From contig JACCLO010000002.1 of assembly GCA_029448655.1 (NCBI GenBank), positions 3,906,001-3,970,000 of the forward strand: DNA of 64,000 nucleotides, in the 5' to 3' direction. This document shows positions 45,666-56,757 of this stretch, piece by piece (within the stretch, counting starts at the first letter, position 1; every line of letters starts with the position of its first letter). A program made the position numbers and the translations under genes. This stretch comes from Wolfiporia cocos (taxonomy: Eukaryota > Basidiomycota > Agaricomycetes > Polyporales > Phaeolaceae). The notes below the pieces were generated by a model. It did not search any database, was not told where the DNA came from, and was given only the letters and a program-made list of their open reading frames with translations.

Positions 45666-47836
45666 TCACGGCCACTCAAAGGGCCTTGGGGCCGGGGTTG
45701 TTATACCCTGCATCTCCATCAGGGAGAGGAGGCATGGGCAGAGGGACCCAGAGCTGGTAGGGCACGCATTCCCATCGCCGATGTCCTGGCTGGGATACTC
45801 GACACGTGGGACAGCGATAGTCGGGGCAGTCGAGGATCCAGTGGTAGGGGCTGCCGCATCCTCGACAGGGATCTGCTTCAGATGGTCGGGGCGGTGATCA
45901 GGCTGAGGGGATGTCACGGAGGTAATCCCTGGACTCGTACTGCTGGTGGTGGTGGTGGACCCATATGCGCTCTCGGAGCCACCGGGGTAGGCTGAGGAGG
46001 GAGTCATTCCATGCATCGCGGCCCCGCTCCCACTCCTCTCGGCTGATGATCTCAACTGATGGAGATCGTCGACCAGCTTCGTCATTAGCTGGGGCAGTGG
46101 GTGGCGGGGTGGCAGGCCCAGCACGGCTCAGCCCCGCTCGAACTGGGCGTCATTCACGGCTTCATGAATGAGGAGCAGGGCCCTCTGGTTCTCCAGGTCA
46201 AGCTCCTGTGGCAGCGGTCGCATGGGGAGCGTTGTGAGGTACCAGAGAGCAGTATTCCATAAAATCGTACGGTTCTGCAATTCAAGCCAATCCATCGTCG
46301 TCGAGTAACCAGGAGGGCATTGGAGAGAGGGGGCTTCACTGATGGGGTGGACGACGTGGGCCTTCTTCCTGTTCATTAAACTCCCTCCGGATTCACGAGG
46401 GTTTCGACACCCCGAGGTGGTCGATCCACTGTTTGATATTCCGCCCGAGCCGTTGCCTCTGCCAGAGGACCATTTGTTCGAGTTGGACGATTCGTTCTGT
46501 GACATCCTGATAGTCATCGAAGATGGCAGTGAGCTCCTGTACGAGCTCAAATCTATTGGTCCAGGGGGTCGGATGGCCACCAGGGGGAATGTCGGACCTG
46601 TGCCAGGTGAGCGTGTGTCGGGTGCGGAGGTGGGCTTCATTGGAGCACCCGTAAGACCTGCCTGTCTGGTACCCCATACAGATTGCAAGGGACCGCCGCA
46701 GCGTCGGGGCTGCGGGGTGGTTGAACTGGTTGGAAGTAGGCTGAGGTGACGACATACTGCTTCTTCGACTCGACGGGTCCCAATTTCCCCCTGTCGACTT
46801 TTGTAGTCCCTCAGAAGGTCAGGAGAGTTCTTCAAGTTTGCTTCGTCTTCCCAGGAGTCATCAGCAGATGGGTAGCCTTTCCAATGGACAAGGTACTGCT
46901 TCTTCCCCCAATGTTGCCTTTGGTTCAGGATGGACTCGACCTCATACTCGTCGTGACCTTCGACCAAGTCTGGGGGTGGCTTCGTGTGATTGGGCCCATG
47001 CACCCTTGTCTCGTTGAATGGCTTCAGTAGCGAGGCGTAGAAGACTGGGTGTATTTTCCACCAGGGTGGTAGGGCTAACCTGTATGTCATAGCCCCAAGC
47101 TTCTCGCTGATGGTGAACAGCCCTTCCCTTTTTGGGGCAAGCTTCCGTGATTCGTATGGAAGGTGGAGATTCTTGGCGTTGAGCCAAACCTTGTCCCCCT
47201 TGCTAAATTTGGGTAAGTCATACAAGGACCGTCCTGCCATCCGCTTATGGGTTAATTTGTGCATGGCGATGGCCTTTTCCCTTGCCTCCCTGACACTTTT
47301 CATCCATTCCTTGGCAGCAGGTACCTGCACCAGCCTGTCTTCTTTGTGCAGTCCTCGTGGGATGTATCCCATGATGACCTCTGTGGGGGCCAACCCCCTT
47401 TCGGTCCTTCATGTGTTATGGGTGAACTCTACATCTGGGAGTCTGGTGACCCAGAGCCGTGGGTCGTTCATGCAATAGATGCACAGATAGACTTCTACCT
47501 GCTGGTTCATTCGTTCGGTCTGTCCATCGGTCTGCGGGTGGTATGCCGTGCTCAGGGCGGATTCGATTCCTAGAAGTTTACAGAGAGCTTGGAAAAACTT
47601 TGAGGTGAACTGGGGACCTCGGTCCGATATGATCTTCCGAGGGAGGCCGTATTTTGAGTAGATTTGTCGATGGAATATGTCGGCGGCTCCTTCGCTGGTG
47701 ATGGTTTTGTCACATGGGGTCAGAGATATTGCTTTGGATAGTCCATGATTGACGATGACCATGATTGAGTCGTATTTCCCTACTCGAGGGAGGTCTGTGA
47801 CGAAGTCTACCGAGCATTGGGAGAAGGGAAGCGCGT
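45666..47836 (-). pseudogene. Element C integrase core, chromodomain and C-terminal tail
   Basis: Starts right after the left target copy of element [15 protein letters not shown] (first Asp), [15 protein letters not shown] (second), [20 protein letters not shown] (Glu). A TGA follows NTHNT-like FTHNT near 47410. Then come KFSKGDKVWLNAKNLHLPYE and a chromodomain at about 46940-46790 (YEVESILNQRQHW ... VHWKGYPSADDSWEDEANL). A Pro/Ser/Arg-rich tail runs to 46128, a TGA, and an in-frame continuation to 45666. Confidence 0.85.
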
Positions 47837-47841
47837 CCTTC

Positions 47842-48540
47842 TGTCACAGATTTGGGACATGCCACTATTTTTCCCGTATTTTTACCTATTTATCTGGTAT
47901 TTCTACGACCTTGTAGACATTTACGCTGCTAAGCGCCCGTCTACACGTACACGCAACCAAACAACACGTACACAACGCGGTATACGTCCACTTGTCATAA
48001 CAACACGTACATAACACGTTTGTACGCGTCAATGACTCAGCGGACTAACCTCCGGAGTCACGCGCCTTACTCATATCCCGGTACCGGGCTATGTCAGTAC
48101 AATTGGATAAGCGGCCCGCTCGTTATCACATGCCAATGACCTTACGATTACTCATATCCCGATACCGGTATATAAGAATCACATGCATGGCTTACTAACG
48201 TAGCTACAGCCACTTCCACAACATGGACCTACGGTCCAAACAAACAATCTTACTGGTGCGGCCATTACCGGCGCACATGGTCTATTGTAGTTTACGACTT
48301 AACCATATTAGTTATGTCTGCGCACAGACCACCTTCATGTTTGGCTCCCTTACCGGTAACCAAACAAAGCATGTATATAAGTAGGGCTATCACTGCGGAT
48401 AAGCCTTAGATTTGTTCTCTGCATTCGCACAGTTACATATCATCTCTGCTTGCGCCCACTAGCCTCCTCACCAACCTCCAGCAACTCCTTCAAGTCGCTT
48501 ATTAGGTTATAGTGTGAGTCCCACAGTCTAGTCTGTGTCA
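47842..48540 (+). repeat. 5' LTR of element B (699 bp)
   Basis: TGTCACAG...CTGTGTCA. Promoter candidate ATGTATATAAG at about 48371, followed by a bulged hairpin (AGGGCT ... AGCCTT) at about 48384-48409. Confidence 0.95.
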
Positions 48541-49560
48541 TAAGAACAAATCTCCCCCTACCCCCGCCCTTGCGCTTGCGCTTGGGTCTGGGTTTCTATC
48601 CTACAGGGGCTATTACTTGTTGCTGCGCACATCCCTTTCTGCCTGACAAGGCGATTGGGGTGATAGTTGAGATCTGGGGGATACATCGCCATCCTCGGCA
48701 GAGGATTGGCAACCAGGGAAGCCACACCGCCTTTTTAGGCAGGAGGCCTACCTAACCCGGACTCCAGGGTCAAGGAGACATAGTCCTCGCTGACAAGCTT
48801 GGACTATGCGCGGTTAAGACCCGCCTGTGGAAAAAAGGGGACGGTCTGCCTGTGTGCGCCCAACCCCCTGTCATGGCAAGCGTTGTTCAGCGCCCCATCA
48901 CTATCCATAGGGTCATCATTATGATGGCATGGGAATTTTCCAAAGCCGCCTCCCAGGCGTAAGGGACCTGCTTTGAACCCGTTATGGGAAAAGCAGTGAG
49001 GGGGGTGACGTAAAAAATCACCCTGCCATAGGTCACTCGCGGTAGCCAATAGCATAAGTCCCCCGGGCAGCTCGGCGTGCGAGCATGGGTCAAACGGATT
49101 TGGGGCCCCATTGGAAGAGAAGCGCGTGGCCCACTCCTTCGGGATGTGGAGCGCTGCTGTCTCGCGATCTTAGATCGACAATGGTTTTTTAGCCCTGATG
49201 TGACACCCATGTGGCTACAGACGGCAACCTCATTGTTGAAGCATGGACAGGCTAAGGGATGTAAAATCCCAGCCACTTTCCGGCATCGTCCCTCCGGGGC
49301 AGTGTCGTGTATCCGATTCCCAATCATCTGACCCAGGAACCGGCCTGGCAGTCAGCAACTCTACCCCTGGAGTCGGCGCCTCTGACCGTTAGGGTCATGC
49401 GAATATCCGCGCCGTCTCGGCACAGGGTTTGCGCGCAACATAAGAGTAATTATGCCCCGTAGTACACCTTCTTTGCTCCTGAAAAGGAGTCCACTACCCT
49501 ACCTTACATAATCCCTTCTATTCCTGTTCTTGGACGTATCACTGGGAAACTTCGTTTCTC
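48541..49560 (+). other. Element B leader
   Basis: Begins TAAGAACAAATCTCCCCC, similar to the corresponding site in element A, so probably the primer-binding region; I cannot match it to a tRNA or to a self-priming site. About 1 kb without a convincing gene. Confidence 0.6.
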
Positions 49561-50484
49561 ATGAAGGCTGCACTTTCTAGAATCATGCCCCGCGTTACCC
49601 GTCGCACACGTGGCTCCTCCACTGCCCCTTACGTCAAACCGGCGAAGCGGTCCCTTCTCAGCCGCATCGACACCGCCGACATTCCTCGGGCAGAGGACGT
49701 CACATACACCCTTCCTGTAAAGGAAGATTACACCGGGAAGCTCCATCTTTGGGAGATTCCCGTCCACATGCCAAAGCACATCGCTGAGGCTGGGAAACCC
49801 GCTCCTCGACCTTCCAAGCCAGTTCCACTCGCCAAGCGAATCTGGACAGAGGAAGAGAAGCTAGCCGCTTCCATTACCGCCATGGAGAACTTAATTGAAC
49901 TCCGCGAACTCAACAAGCTCAAGCTCGCCCGCGATAAGCTGAATAAGCGAATCGCCGCCAAACAAGCCGCCAAGGAAGCCAAGCAAACAGCTTCTTCACT
50001 GGCCCTCCGTCTCTCCAGCCCGGTGGCCGGACCATCCGTTCCGGCCAACCACAAGATTCTCGACCCTTCCCTCGTCTTCGGGAAGAAGAAGCCTCTCCAA
50101 GCATGCGACCAAGTTATTCCCATGCTAGAAGGCACTCTCACTCGTCTCACTCCTCTCGCCAACCATCCCCCTAATTACCCAGGCTTCCATATGGAAAACG
50201 ACATGCGTTTCCATACTATGGTAGTAGAATTGGAGGACTTGGTGGATAACGTGAAGGATAGAGCGAGACGGGGGAGGATCACCAATAGAGACTGGAGAAT
50301 TATGAAAAAGTATTGCAAACAGCTCGGCAATATTTCCTTTTTGGATTGGCGTACGGACTTAGCTCGTATCGTAGCAGAATGCGTAGCGCTACAAATTACT
50401 TTTGCCTTCGGTGTAACACCACCTGACAAGGTGGCAGGGCCCTCAACTACTTCGGTAGAAGAGGATATACTCGCGATTGTATAG
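49561..50484 (+). CDS. Element B extra ORF upstream of gag (307 aa)
   Basis: A complete frame from the ATG at 49561 to a TAG at 50482, separated from gag by 148 bp and in a different frame. The protein starts basic (MKAALSRIMPRVTRRTRGSS) and has a Lys/Ala/Glu/Leu-rich probable coiled coil (about residues 100-150: EEKLAASITAMENLIELREL, then ARDKLNKRIAAKQAAKEAKQ). A second helical-looking domain follows at about 210-285 (GRITNRDWRIMKKYCKQLGN, DLARIVAECVALQITFAFG). I recognise no known domain. Being open in a young element it is likely to be translated. It may be an accessory or Gag-like protein. Confidence 0.7.
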   Translation: MKAALSRIMPRVTRRTRGSSTAPYVKPAKRSLLSRIDTADIPRAEDVTYTLPVKEDYTGKLHLWEIPVHMPKHIAEAGKPAPRPSKPVPLAKRIWTEEEKLAASITAMENLIELRELNKLKLARDKLNKRIAAKQAAKEAKQTASSLALRLSSPVAGPSVPANHKILDPSLVFGKKKPLQACDQVIPMLEGTLTRLTPLANHPPNYPGFHMENDMRFHTMVVELEDLVDNVKDRARRGRITNRDWRIMKKYCKQLGNISFLDWRTDLARIVAECVALQITFAFGVTPPDKVAGPSTTSVEEDILAIV

Positions 50485-50632
50485 TAGAAATACTATCATC
50501 TTTTAACTCTGAAATAGAGTGCGAGTGTGATCTATAACGAAAGTCGCAGCTTTCAAAACCCAATCCCTTCTTAAGAATCTAAGACAATGAGTAACCGGAA
50601 ACTAACATTCGTCACAAACAGATTCACAAAAA

Positions 50633-52633
50633 ATGTCTTCCACCTCCTCCGTCAGCACTCCCCTCGCTCCCCGCAAGATGCGCCTCCGCTCAGAAGGCCC
50701 GGTGACACCGGTAGCTGGTCCCTCGGGAACCCAGCAACTGGTGACGCTGGAGCACCTAAGCGAGGGAGAGGAAGAAGAAGAAGAGGAAGGAGAAGAGGAA
50801 ATGCCGGAGTTCGCTCCCCCGCAAAGGGAATCTCCGACCAACCCCATGGGAACACGCCCAGGCTCCCCCATTGCCGGATATCCACCGGCTCGTCGAACTC
50901 GCCCTATCGGGCCCGCCACCACCCTGGAAATGGAATTTTCGGGTCCGACACGACAAACCAATGTCGCTGTCGAGAACAACCTCAAAGCGTACCTCCCTGA
51001 GGAGGAACACCACAAGGTGGATGGGTCCATACATGGGCCAATCATCGATGCCGCCGTACAACGAAGTGCGGCCATAAGCCATGACACCACCGACATCCTA
51101 GGTCGAATGGTGCACGCCCGCCTGGAGCGTATCCATGGAAGAATCGACTCCCTGGTTGGGCAATCCAGGGCAATCGAACAAAAAGCCCAAGACGAGCTAC
51201 ACGAGGCGGTCAATTCGGTCCGCAACGAGGTCTTGTCCACTCTGGTGGACCTCGGCAAGGAACTCCGACAGGAGTACACCGCCAAGTTCACCACGCTGGA
51301 AAAGGAGCTCCGGAAGGACTACCGGTCCCGCCTGGACGACCTCGAGGATGCCTTCGCCGAGCGCATGGAGAAGGTTGACGAGGAACTCCGGAGGATTCGC
51401 AAGAATCCCTCCGTTCCCAACCCTCCCGGTGTCCGCACGCCCCCGGAAGACCCGGCACCGGCCCCCGGTCATGCTCAAGCCAGAGCAGCCGAGGCCGCTG
51501 CCGCCGCACAAGCTGCAGCCGCTGCTGCAGCAGCCGTCGCCCCGCAGATTCCAGGTCTGCCTCAAAACCTGAAAATTCCCCCTCCCCCCGAATTCTCTGG
51601 GTCATCTGGAAAGGTGACTGCACAGGAATGGGTGGAGAAGATGGGCCTGTACTTCGGAACGCTCAGGGTCTACGACGACCATGACCGTATCACCACGGCC
51701 CTCTTCCGCGTCACAGGGGACGCATACAAATTTTTCTCGCCGCTCATCAAGAAGGCAGGAAACGGTGAACCTCTCGGCACCTGGGAGGACTTCACCAAAT
51801 CCGTAATGGTGCAATATGGGAAAATGACGGATAAGGAGATCGCGAAGAAGGAAATTCGCGGCTATTACGGCACGAAGGGCAAGGAACTGGCAGAATCGAA
51901 CTACTTCAATTACTGCGAACGGTTCCGCACCCTCGGCCGTCTCTCTGAAACCGCCAACGAGACTCTGGTGTGGGAATTCACCGAGACTCTCCCCGAAAAG
52001 GTTAAGGACACCTTAAACGTCCTCGGCAAGACTCCGTTCTTCAAGGCCCCGACCGACATCGAACCTCTGATCGACTTCGCCCTGGAAATGTACCAAACGT
52101 CATATCCGGACAAGATCAAGGGCTCGATCTTCGAGAAGGCCAGCAAGAAGGACTCGGCACCTGCCGAAAAGAAGGAGACGTCCTCCGCTTCTGCAAAGAA
52201 GTCGGAGAAGAAAAAGGACAAGGGAAAGGCGCCCGCCAAAGCCCCCGCCGACACCACCAACGCCGTCTGCACTTACTGCAAGCAGACGGGACACTATTTC
52301 AACAAGTGTCCTAAGCTTGCCGCGGACAAGGCTGCGGGAACGTTCGTGCCTGCTGCTCAGCGGGCCGAACAACAAAGGGCGAAGGATGCAGCTGCCGCGT
52401 CTGGAAAGACCACGGCTGCTCCTTCGGGTAGTGGAAAGGGACAGGCTTCTGGCAAGAAGCCGTACTCGGCGCCCCCCGCGGATGGCAAGACGTATCGTGC
52501 CCGAACGATCTGGGAAGAAGTGACAGCTGACTCAAGCTCAGCAGGACCCTCGGCCCCCGCCACCACCGTCGCCAATGTCGGGACCATCTCGGTTCCCCTC
52601 GCCCCAACCACACGTCTCGAAGACGTTCTGTGA
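50633..52633 (+). CDS. gag: Element B Gag (666 aa)
   Basis: Structural protein of the virus-like particle. N-terminus MSSTSSVSTPLAPRKMRLRS, an acidic run (GEEEEEEEGEEEMPE), a coiled-coil region at about residues 150-265, an Ala-rich linker, and a retrotransposon Gag core (GKVTAQEWVEKMGLYFGTLR, WEDFTKSVMVQYGKMTDKEI, YFNYCERFRTLGRLSETANE). A Lys-rich segment and one CCHC zinc knuckle, CTYCKQTGHYFNKC, follow. The knuckle has the standard CX2CX4HX4C spacing and should bind genomic RNA. Ends with TGA at 52631. The downstream pol frame is shifted by +1 and has a stop at 52854-52856, so how pol is expressed is unclear. Confidence 0.92.
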   Translation: MSSTSSVSTPLAPRKMRLRSEGPVTPVAGPSGTQQLVTLEHLSEGEEEEEEEGEEEMPEFAPPQRESPTNPMGTRPGSPIAGYPPARRTRPIGPATTLEMEFSGPTRQTNVAVENNLKAYLPEEEHHKVDGSIHGPIIDAAVQRSAAISHDTTDILGRMVHARLERIHGRIDSLVGQSRAIEQKAQDELHEAVNSVRNEVLSTLVDLGKELRQEYTAKFTTLEKELRKDYRSRLDDLEDAFAERMEKVDEELRRIRKNPSVPNPPGVRTPPEDPAPAPGHAQARAAEAAAAAQAAAAAAAAVAPQIPGLPQNLKIPPPPEFSGSSGKVTAQEWVEKMGLYFGTLRVYDDHDRITTALFRVTGDAYKFFSPLIKKAGNGEPLGTWEDFTKSVMVQYGKMTDKEIAKKEIRGYYGTKGKELAESNYFNYCERFRTLGRLSETANETLVWEFTETLPEKVKDTLNVLGKTPFFKAPTDIEPLIDFALEMYQTSYPDKIKGSIFEKASKKDSAPAEKKETSSASAKKSEKKKDKGKAPAKAPADTTNAVCTYCKQTGHYFNKCPKLAADKAAGTFVPAAQRAEQQRAKDAAAASGKTTAAPSGSGKGQASGKKPYSAPPADGKTYRARTIWEEVTADSSSAGPSAPATTVANVGTISVPLAPTTRLEDVL

Positions 52634-52856
52634 AGAACACACCAGCCCCGCAGCGGCTGGGAGTGTACAGCGCCCCGAAGAAGCGCACCTCTACGAAGAG
52701 GCTTCACAGAGACCCCTTATCTTGTGGGAAGATAAGGCGGTCGTACGTCACCCGGTATCCCATCTCGGTATATTCGGTAACTCGGCAATGGACTTTGCCC
52801 GGAGGACAAGGACACTAGCTACACGTGCCCCTCCTGTACAATACTTCTATCCCTGA

Positions 52857-55800
52857 CCCGCTCGCGCTAAGTTTTTCACTTTGTATAATGTACATGGAAA
52901 CGATTCTCGAGACGACAATAAATCGTTCTCTATCGAAGTGGAACTGTGGGTATATGGAAAGAAAGTCAACGCCATGGCATTAATCGACACCGGTGCATCA
53001 ATAAGCGTCATTGATAAGAAACTCGTACATGAGGAAAAGTTAGTCACTCAAAAACTACCTTCGCCTCTCGAGATTCGCAACGCCGACGGTACCTCTAATA
53101 CCGCCGGTAATATCAATATGGCAGTAAAAGCTTATATGGTGCACGAGGAACACAAGTCCACCGAATTCTTGTACGTAATGGACGTACAGAATGCGGATGT
53201 GATCCTCGGATATGACTGGTTCCTGAAACACAACCCGGACTTCAATTGGCCGGAAGGAACCTTCACATATCGGTGTACGGAAAAATGCAAACATGGCAAA
53301 CGGGTTTCGATTTCTGAGGAAGAGGACGAAATCGAACCCCGCAACATCTATCAGATCATCAACGACTTTCCAATAGATTTTCTCGGCTTAGAGGAGCCTG
53401 AGAATCCCTTTGTCGCTTGGGTGAACACCCTTGACGAAGGAACGGAACTCCTTATCGATGCCATTCAGTCGATAACGGAGAAGTCGGATGATGAATTCCT
53501 GACAGATGCGGATCTCCAGAAATGGAAATCCTTGGTTCCGGAGGAATACCAGGAGTTTGGTCCCACGGTATTTTCTCAACGCGCATCCGAAAGAATGCCC
53601 GAACGGAAACCATACGACCACGCCATCGACTTCCCCGATGACGCGGTACTACCGCCCCCGAGTAAGGCATACAAGATGTCTCCTCAGGAAGCGAACTCGC
53701 TAGATCAGTGGATTCAGGAAGAGTTACGGAAGGGCTACATCCGACACTCGAAATCTCCGATCGCGAGCCCGGTCTTCTTCGTCCCTAAAAAAGACGGCGG
53801 AGCCCGAATGGTAGTCGATTACCGAAAAGTAAACGACTTGACCATTAAAAACAGGTACCCTCTCCCACGCATAGACGAGCTTATCGATAAGCTTAGCCAG
53901 GCTTCGATATTTACGAAGCTCGACTTGCGTTGGGGTTACAACAACGTAAGAATCAAGGAGGGAGATGAATGGAAGACCGCATTCATTACGCCTAACGGCC
54001 TTTACGAAGCTGTAGTCATGTACTTCGGTTTTTGTAATGCACCCAGCACGTTCCAACACATGATGAACGATATCCTAGGTGACCTTATCAGAGAAGGAAA
54101 GGTCATTGTCTACCTAGACGACATCCTTGTGTTCGGAAACGACCTGTTGGAACACCGTCGTATTGTCAAGCAAGTATTACAAATCTTGCAAGACAACGAC
54201 TTGTTCGCGAAGCCTGAAAAGTGCTTCTTCGAACAAAGCAGTATTGAATACCTGGGAATGATCATTTCCAAAGGAAAAGTCGAAATGGACCCTAAGAAGG
54301 TAGCCGGTGTCATGGACTGGCCTACACCTGCCAAGGTGAAGGACGTCCAAGCCTTTGTTGGCTTCGCCAACTACTACCGTCGGTTCATTAAAGACTTCTC
54401 CAAAGTGGTTAAGCCGTTAACCGAACTGTCCAAGAAAAACACGCAGTGGAACTGGGGACCCGAACAAGCGGAAGCCTTCCAAACTCTCAAGGAAGCTTTC
54501 ACATCGGCTCCAATACTCCGGATCCCAGATCAGGAGTCCCCGTTCCGCGTGGAAGCGGATTCTTCCGATTACGCAACTGGTGCAGTGCTATCACAATACT
54601 CTTCGGAGGATAAGCTCTGGCACCCGGTAGCCTTTTACTCGAAATCTCTATCAGCACCCGAAAGGAACTATGAGATTTACGATAAGGAGTTGCTCGCAAT
54701 CATCCGCGCTCTAGAGGAATGGAGACATTACCTCGAGGGACACCCACACAAATTTGAAGTATGGTCGGATCATCTCAATCTGACATATTTCAAATCGGCA
54801 CAACGGCTAACCCGGAGACAGGCACGTTGGAGTCTTTACCTGACAAGGTTCAACTTCACCATGTGTCACAAACCCGGTAAAACAATGCTTACGGCTGATC
54901 CTCTGTCACGGAGGCCAGACCATGAAGAGGGGGTGGAACTCGACAATCGCGATCAAATTTTGCTGAAACCGGAATACTTTACGGTTAGGGCGCTAGAAGC
55001 GTCACAGCAGGAGATACAATCAGGCGACGAGGACCTTCTCCGACAAATCCGACAAGCCCTCATGGACGATCAAATTACCAAGGATTACCAGGAACTACTG
55101 AAAAGTGGTCCCAAGGAATTCGGTAAAGATCTCCAGGAATGGAACATGGAGGCCGGATTACTCCTCAGACGAGGAAAAGTGTACGTTCCAAAAGAGCCTA
55201 AGGAATTGCGCACGAAGATTCTGGAGTTACATCATGACCATGTGACGGCCGGACACTTCGGACGATGGAAGACCTATGAACTTCTATCACGTAATTACTG
55301 GTGGCCTGGAATGACCACGATGGTAAAGCAATACGTGGAAGGTTGTGACACATGTCAACGCATGAAGAACCACAACCAGACCCCGTACGGACCCCTGCAA
55401 CCGCTCCCAGTTCCGGAAGCACCTTGGGACACCGTCACAATTGACCTTATCGTCCACCTACCACCCAGCGGCGAATTGAAACAATTCAATGCTATTATGG
55501 TAATAGTGGACCGGCTTACCAAACGAGCACACTTCATTCCCACGTCAGACAAGATAACGGCAAAAGAATTAGCGAACCTCCTGTACCTTCGGATTTATCC
55601 GAACCACGGACTTCCGAAACAAATCATTTCGGATAGAGGCCCGCAATTCGCAGCCGCCTTATTCAAGGGATGGTGTGAGCAATTGGGAATCCAACGGTCA
55701 ATGACAACCGCCTATCACCCGCAAGCGGATGGCCAGACGGAGAGAGTTAACCAGATCCTGGAACAATATCTTAGATGTTACATCGATGTTATTCAGAAGG

Positions 55801-56363
55801 ATAACTGGTCATGGTTTCTCCCAACGGCTGAATTCGCGTACAACAACGCGGCTAGTGAGACAACAAAGAATAGCCCATTCTTTGTCGAACTAGGAAGGCA
55901 CCCTAATGCAGGACCTACGAATTTACGTCCAACACCATACACGGACCTAAATGTCATTGCTTACGAACGATGGTCAGCACAAGAACAAGCTAAGGCAGCA
56001 ATGAAACTGGCTGCTGAACGCTGGTCTTGGTACTACGATCAACATAAGCGCTCGGTACCGTTTAAAGTCGGCGACAAAGTTCTCGTTGACGCCCGTAGCT
56101 GGCAAGACTCCGAAAGAAGTCTTAGTCCACGCTATTTGGGACCATTTAGGATAATTGAACAATTATCTCCGGTCACCTTTAGGGTACACATGGACGAGCA
56201 ATACAGGGCTTACCACCCAGTATTCCACGCTTCCAAGTTGGTCATGTACAAGGACCCGGTGCATCAGAAAAAACCAGAGCCTCAACCAGAAATGGTCGAC
56301 GGCGAGGAAGTTATGGGAAGTCGAGAAGATCTTAGATCATCGTCTCCGCGCAGGAAGAGTTGA
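52857..56363 (+). CDS. pol: Element B Pol: protease, RT, RNase H, integrase
   Basis: The frame is open from just after a stop at 52854; the first in-frame ATG lies immediately before the protease site, at AMALIDTGASISVI (about 52975). [51 protein letters not shown] and the catalytic VYLDDILVF near 54120. RNase H: FRVEADSSDYATGAVLSQYS, NYEIYDKELLAIIRALEEW, SDHLNLTYFK. Integrase: HHDHVTAGHFG ... CDTCQRMK zinc finger near 55230-55370, then catalytic Asp in VTIDLIVHLP, Asp in ISDRGPQFA and Glu in DGQTERVNQ. Ends at 56363, but the chromodomain continues in the +1 frame. Confidence 0.93.
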   Translation, partial: PARAKFFTLYNVHGNDSRDDNKSFSIEVELWVYGKKVNAMALIDTGASISVIDKKLVHEEKLVTQKLPSPLEIRNADGTSNTAGNINMAVKAYMVHEEHKSTEFLYVMDVQNADVILGYDWFLKHNPDFNWPEGTFTYRCTEKCKHGKRVSISEEEDEIEPRNIYQIINDFPIDFLGLEEPENPFVAWVNTLDEGTELLIDAIQSITEKSDDEFLTDADLQKWKSLVPEEYQEFGPTVFSQRASERMPERKPYDHAIDFPDDAVLPPPSKAYKMSPQEANSLDQWIQEELRKGYIRHSKSPIASPVFFVPKKDGGARMVVDYRKVNDLTIKNRYPLPRIDELIDKLSQASIFTKLDLRWGYNNVRIKEGDEWKTAFITPNGLYEAVVMYFGFCNAPSTFQHMMNDILGDLIREGKVIVYLDDILVFGNDLLEHRRIVKQVLQILQDNDLFAKPEKCFFEQSSIEYLGMIISKGKVEMDPKKVAGVMDWPTPAKVKDVQAFVGFANYYRRFIKDFSKVVKPLTELSKKNTQWNWGPEQAEAFQTLKEAFTSAPILRIPDQESPFRVEADSSDYATGAVLSQYSSEDKLWHPVAFYSKSLSAPERNYEIYDKELLAIIRALEEWRHYLEGHPHKFEVWSDHLNLTYFKSAQRLTRRQARWSLYLTRFNFTMCHKPGKTMLTADPLSRRPDHEEGVELDNRDQILLKPEYFTVRALEASQQEIQSGDEDLLRQIRQALMDDQITKDYQELLKSGPKEFGKDLQEWNMEAGLLLRRGKVYVPKEPKELRTKILELHHDHVTAGHFGRWKTYELLSRNYWWPGMTTMVKQYVEGCDTCQRMKNHNQTPYGPLQPLPVPEAPWDTVTIDLIVHLPPSGELKQFNAIMVIVDRLTKRAHFIPTSDKITAKELANLLYLRIYPNHGLPKQIISDRGPQFAAALFKGWCEQLGIQRSMTTAYHPQADGQTERVNQILEQYLRCYIDVIQKDNWSWFLPTAEFAYNNAASETTKNSPFFVELGRHPNAGPTNLRPTPYTDLNVIAYERWSAQEQAKAAMKLAAERWSWYYDQHKRSVPFKVGDKVLVDARSWQDSERSLSPRYLGPFRIIEQLSPVTFRVHMDEQYRAYHPVFHASKLVMYKDPVHQKKPEPQPEMVDGEEVMGSREDLRSSSPRRKS

Positions 56364-56757
56364 ATACAGAATCCGATGGAAGGGATTCGGTATCAATGAC
56401 GACTCCTGGGTACGCGAAGCGGATCTCGACTCGGCATACGACATTCTGCAGGAATACAAGGCTTCACACCCTATTCCAATGCAGGATGTCCCCCTCAGGC
56501 GATCAGCTAGAAGGAAAGAAGCAGTTCATGTCTTCGACCCTGACAGCGACGACTGGGAAGCCGACGAATGCACGTGGCCAGACGACTGGCCGCAGTATCG
56601 CGAAGAATTTGCGAAGGATCCTAAGCAACGCATGGTTAGACACCCCGACGGGGGATGGATGTCAGCGGACATTAACCAAAACGCGGACTTGAAAATCGTA
56701 GTCGGTGAAGGCGGCCGAATGCCGGAAAAAGGGAACCAAGGACTCGGTTGGGTTTGA
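56300..56757 (+). CDS. Element B chromodomain (shifted +1 from Pol)
   Basis: WEVEKILDHRLRAGRVEYRI, RWKGFGINDDSWVREADL and DSAYDILQEYKASHP form a complete chromodomain, which in chromoviruses directs integration to marked chromatin. Pol reads ...VDGEEV at the join. A single extra base in GTTATGGGA separates it from WEVEK, so the join looks like one inserted nucleotide or a +1 shift. An acidic linker (DPDSDDWEADECTWPDDWPQ) follows and leads to the dUTPase, which begins in yet another frame. Confidence 0.9.
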
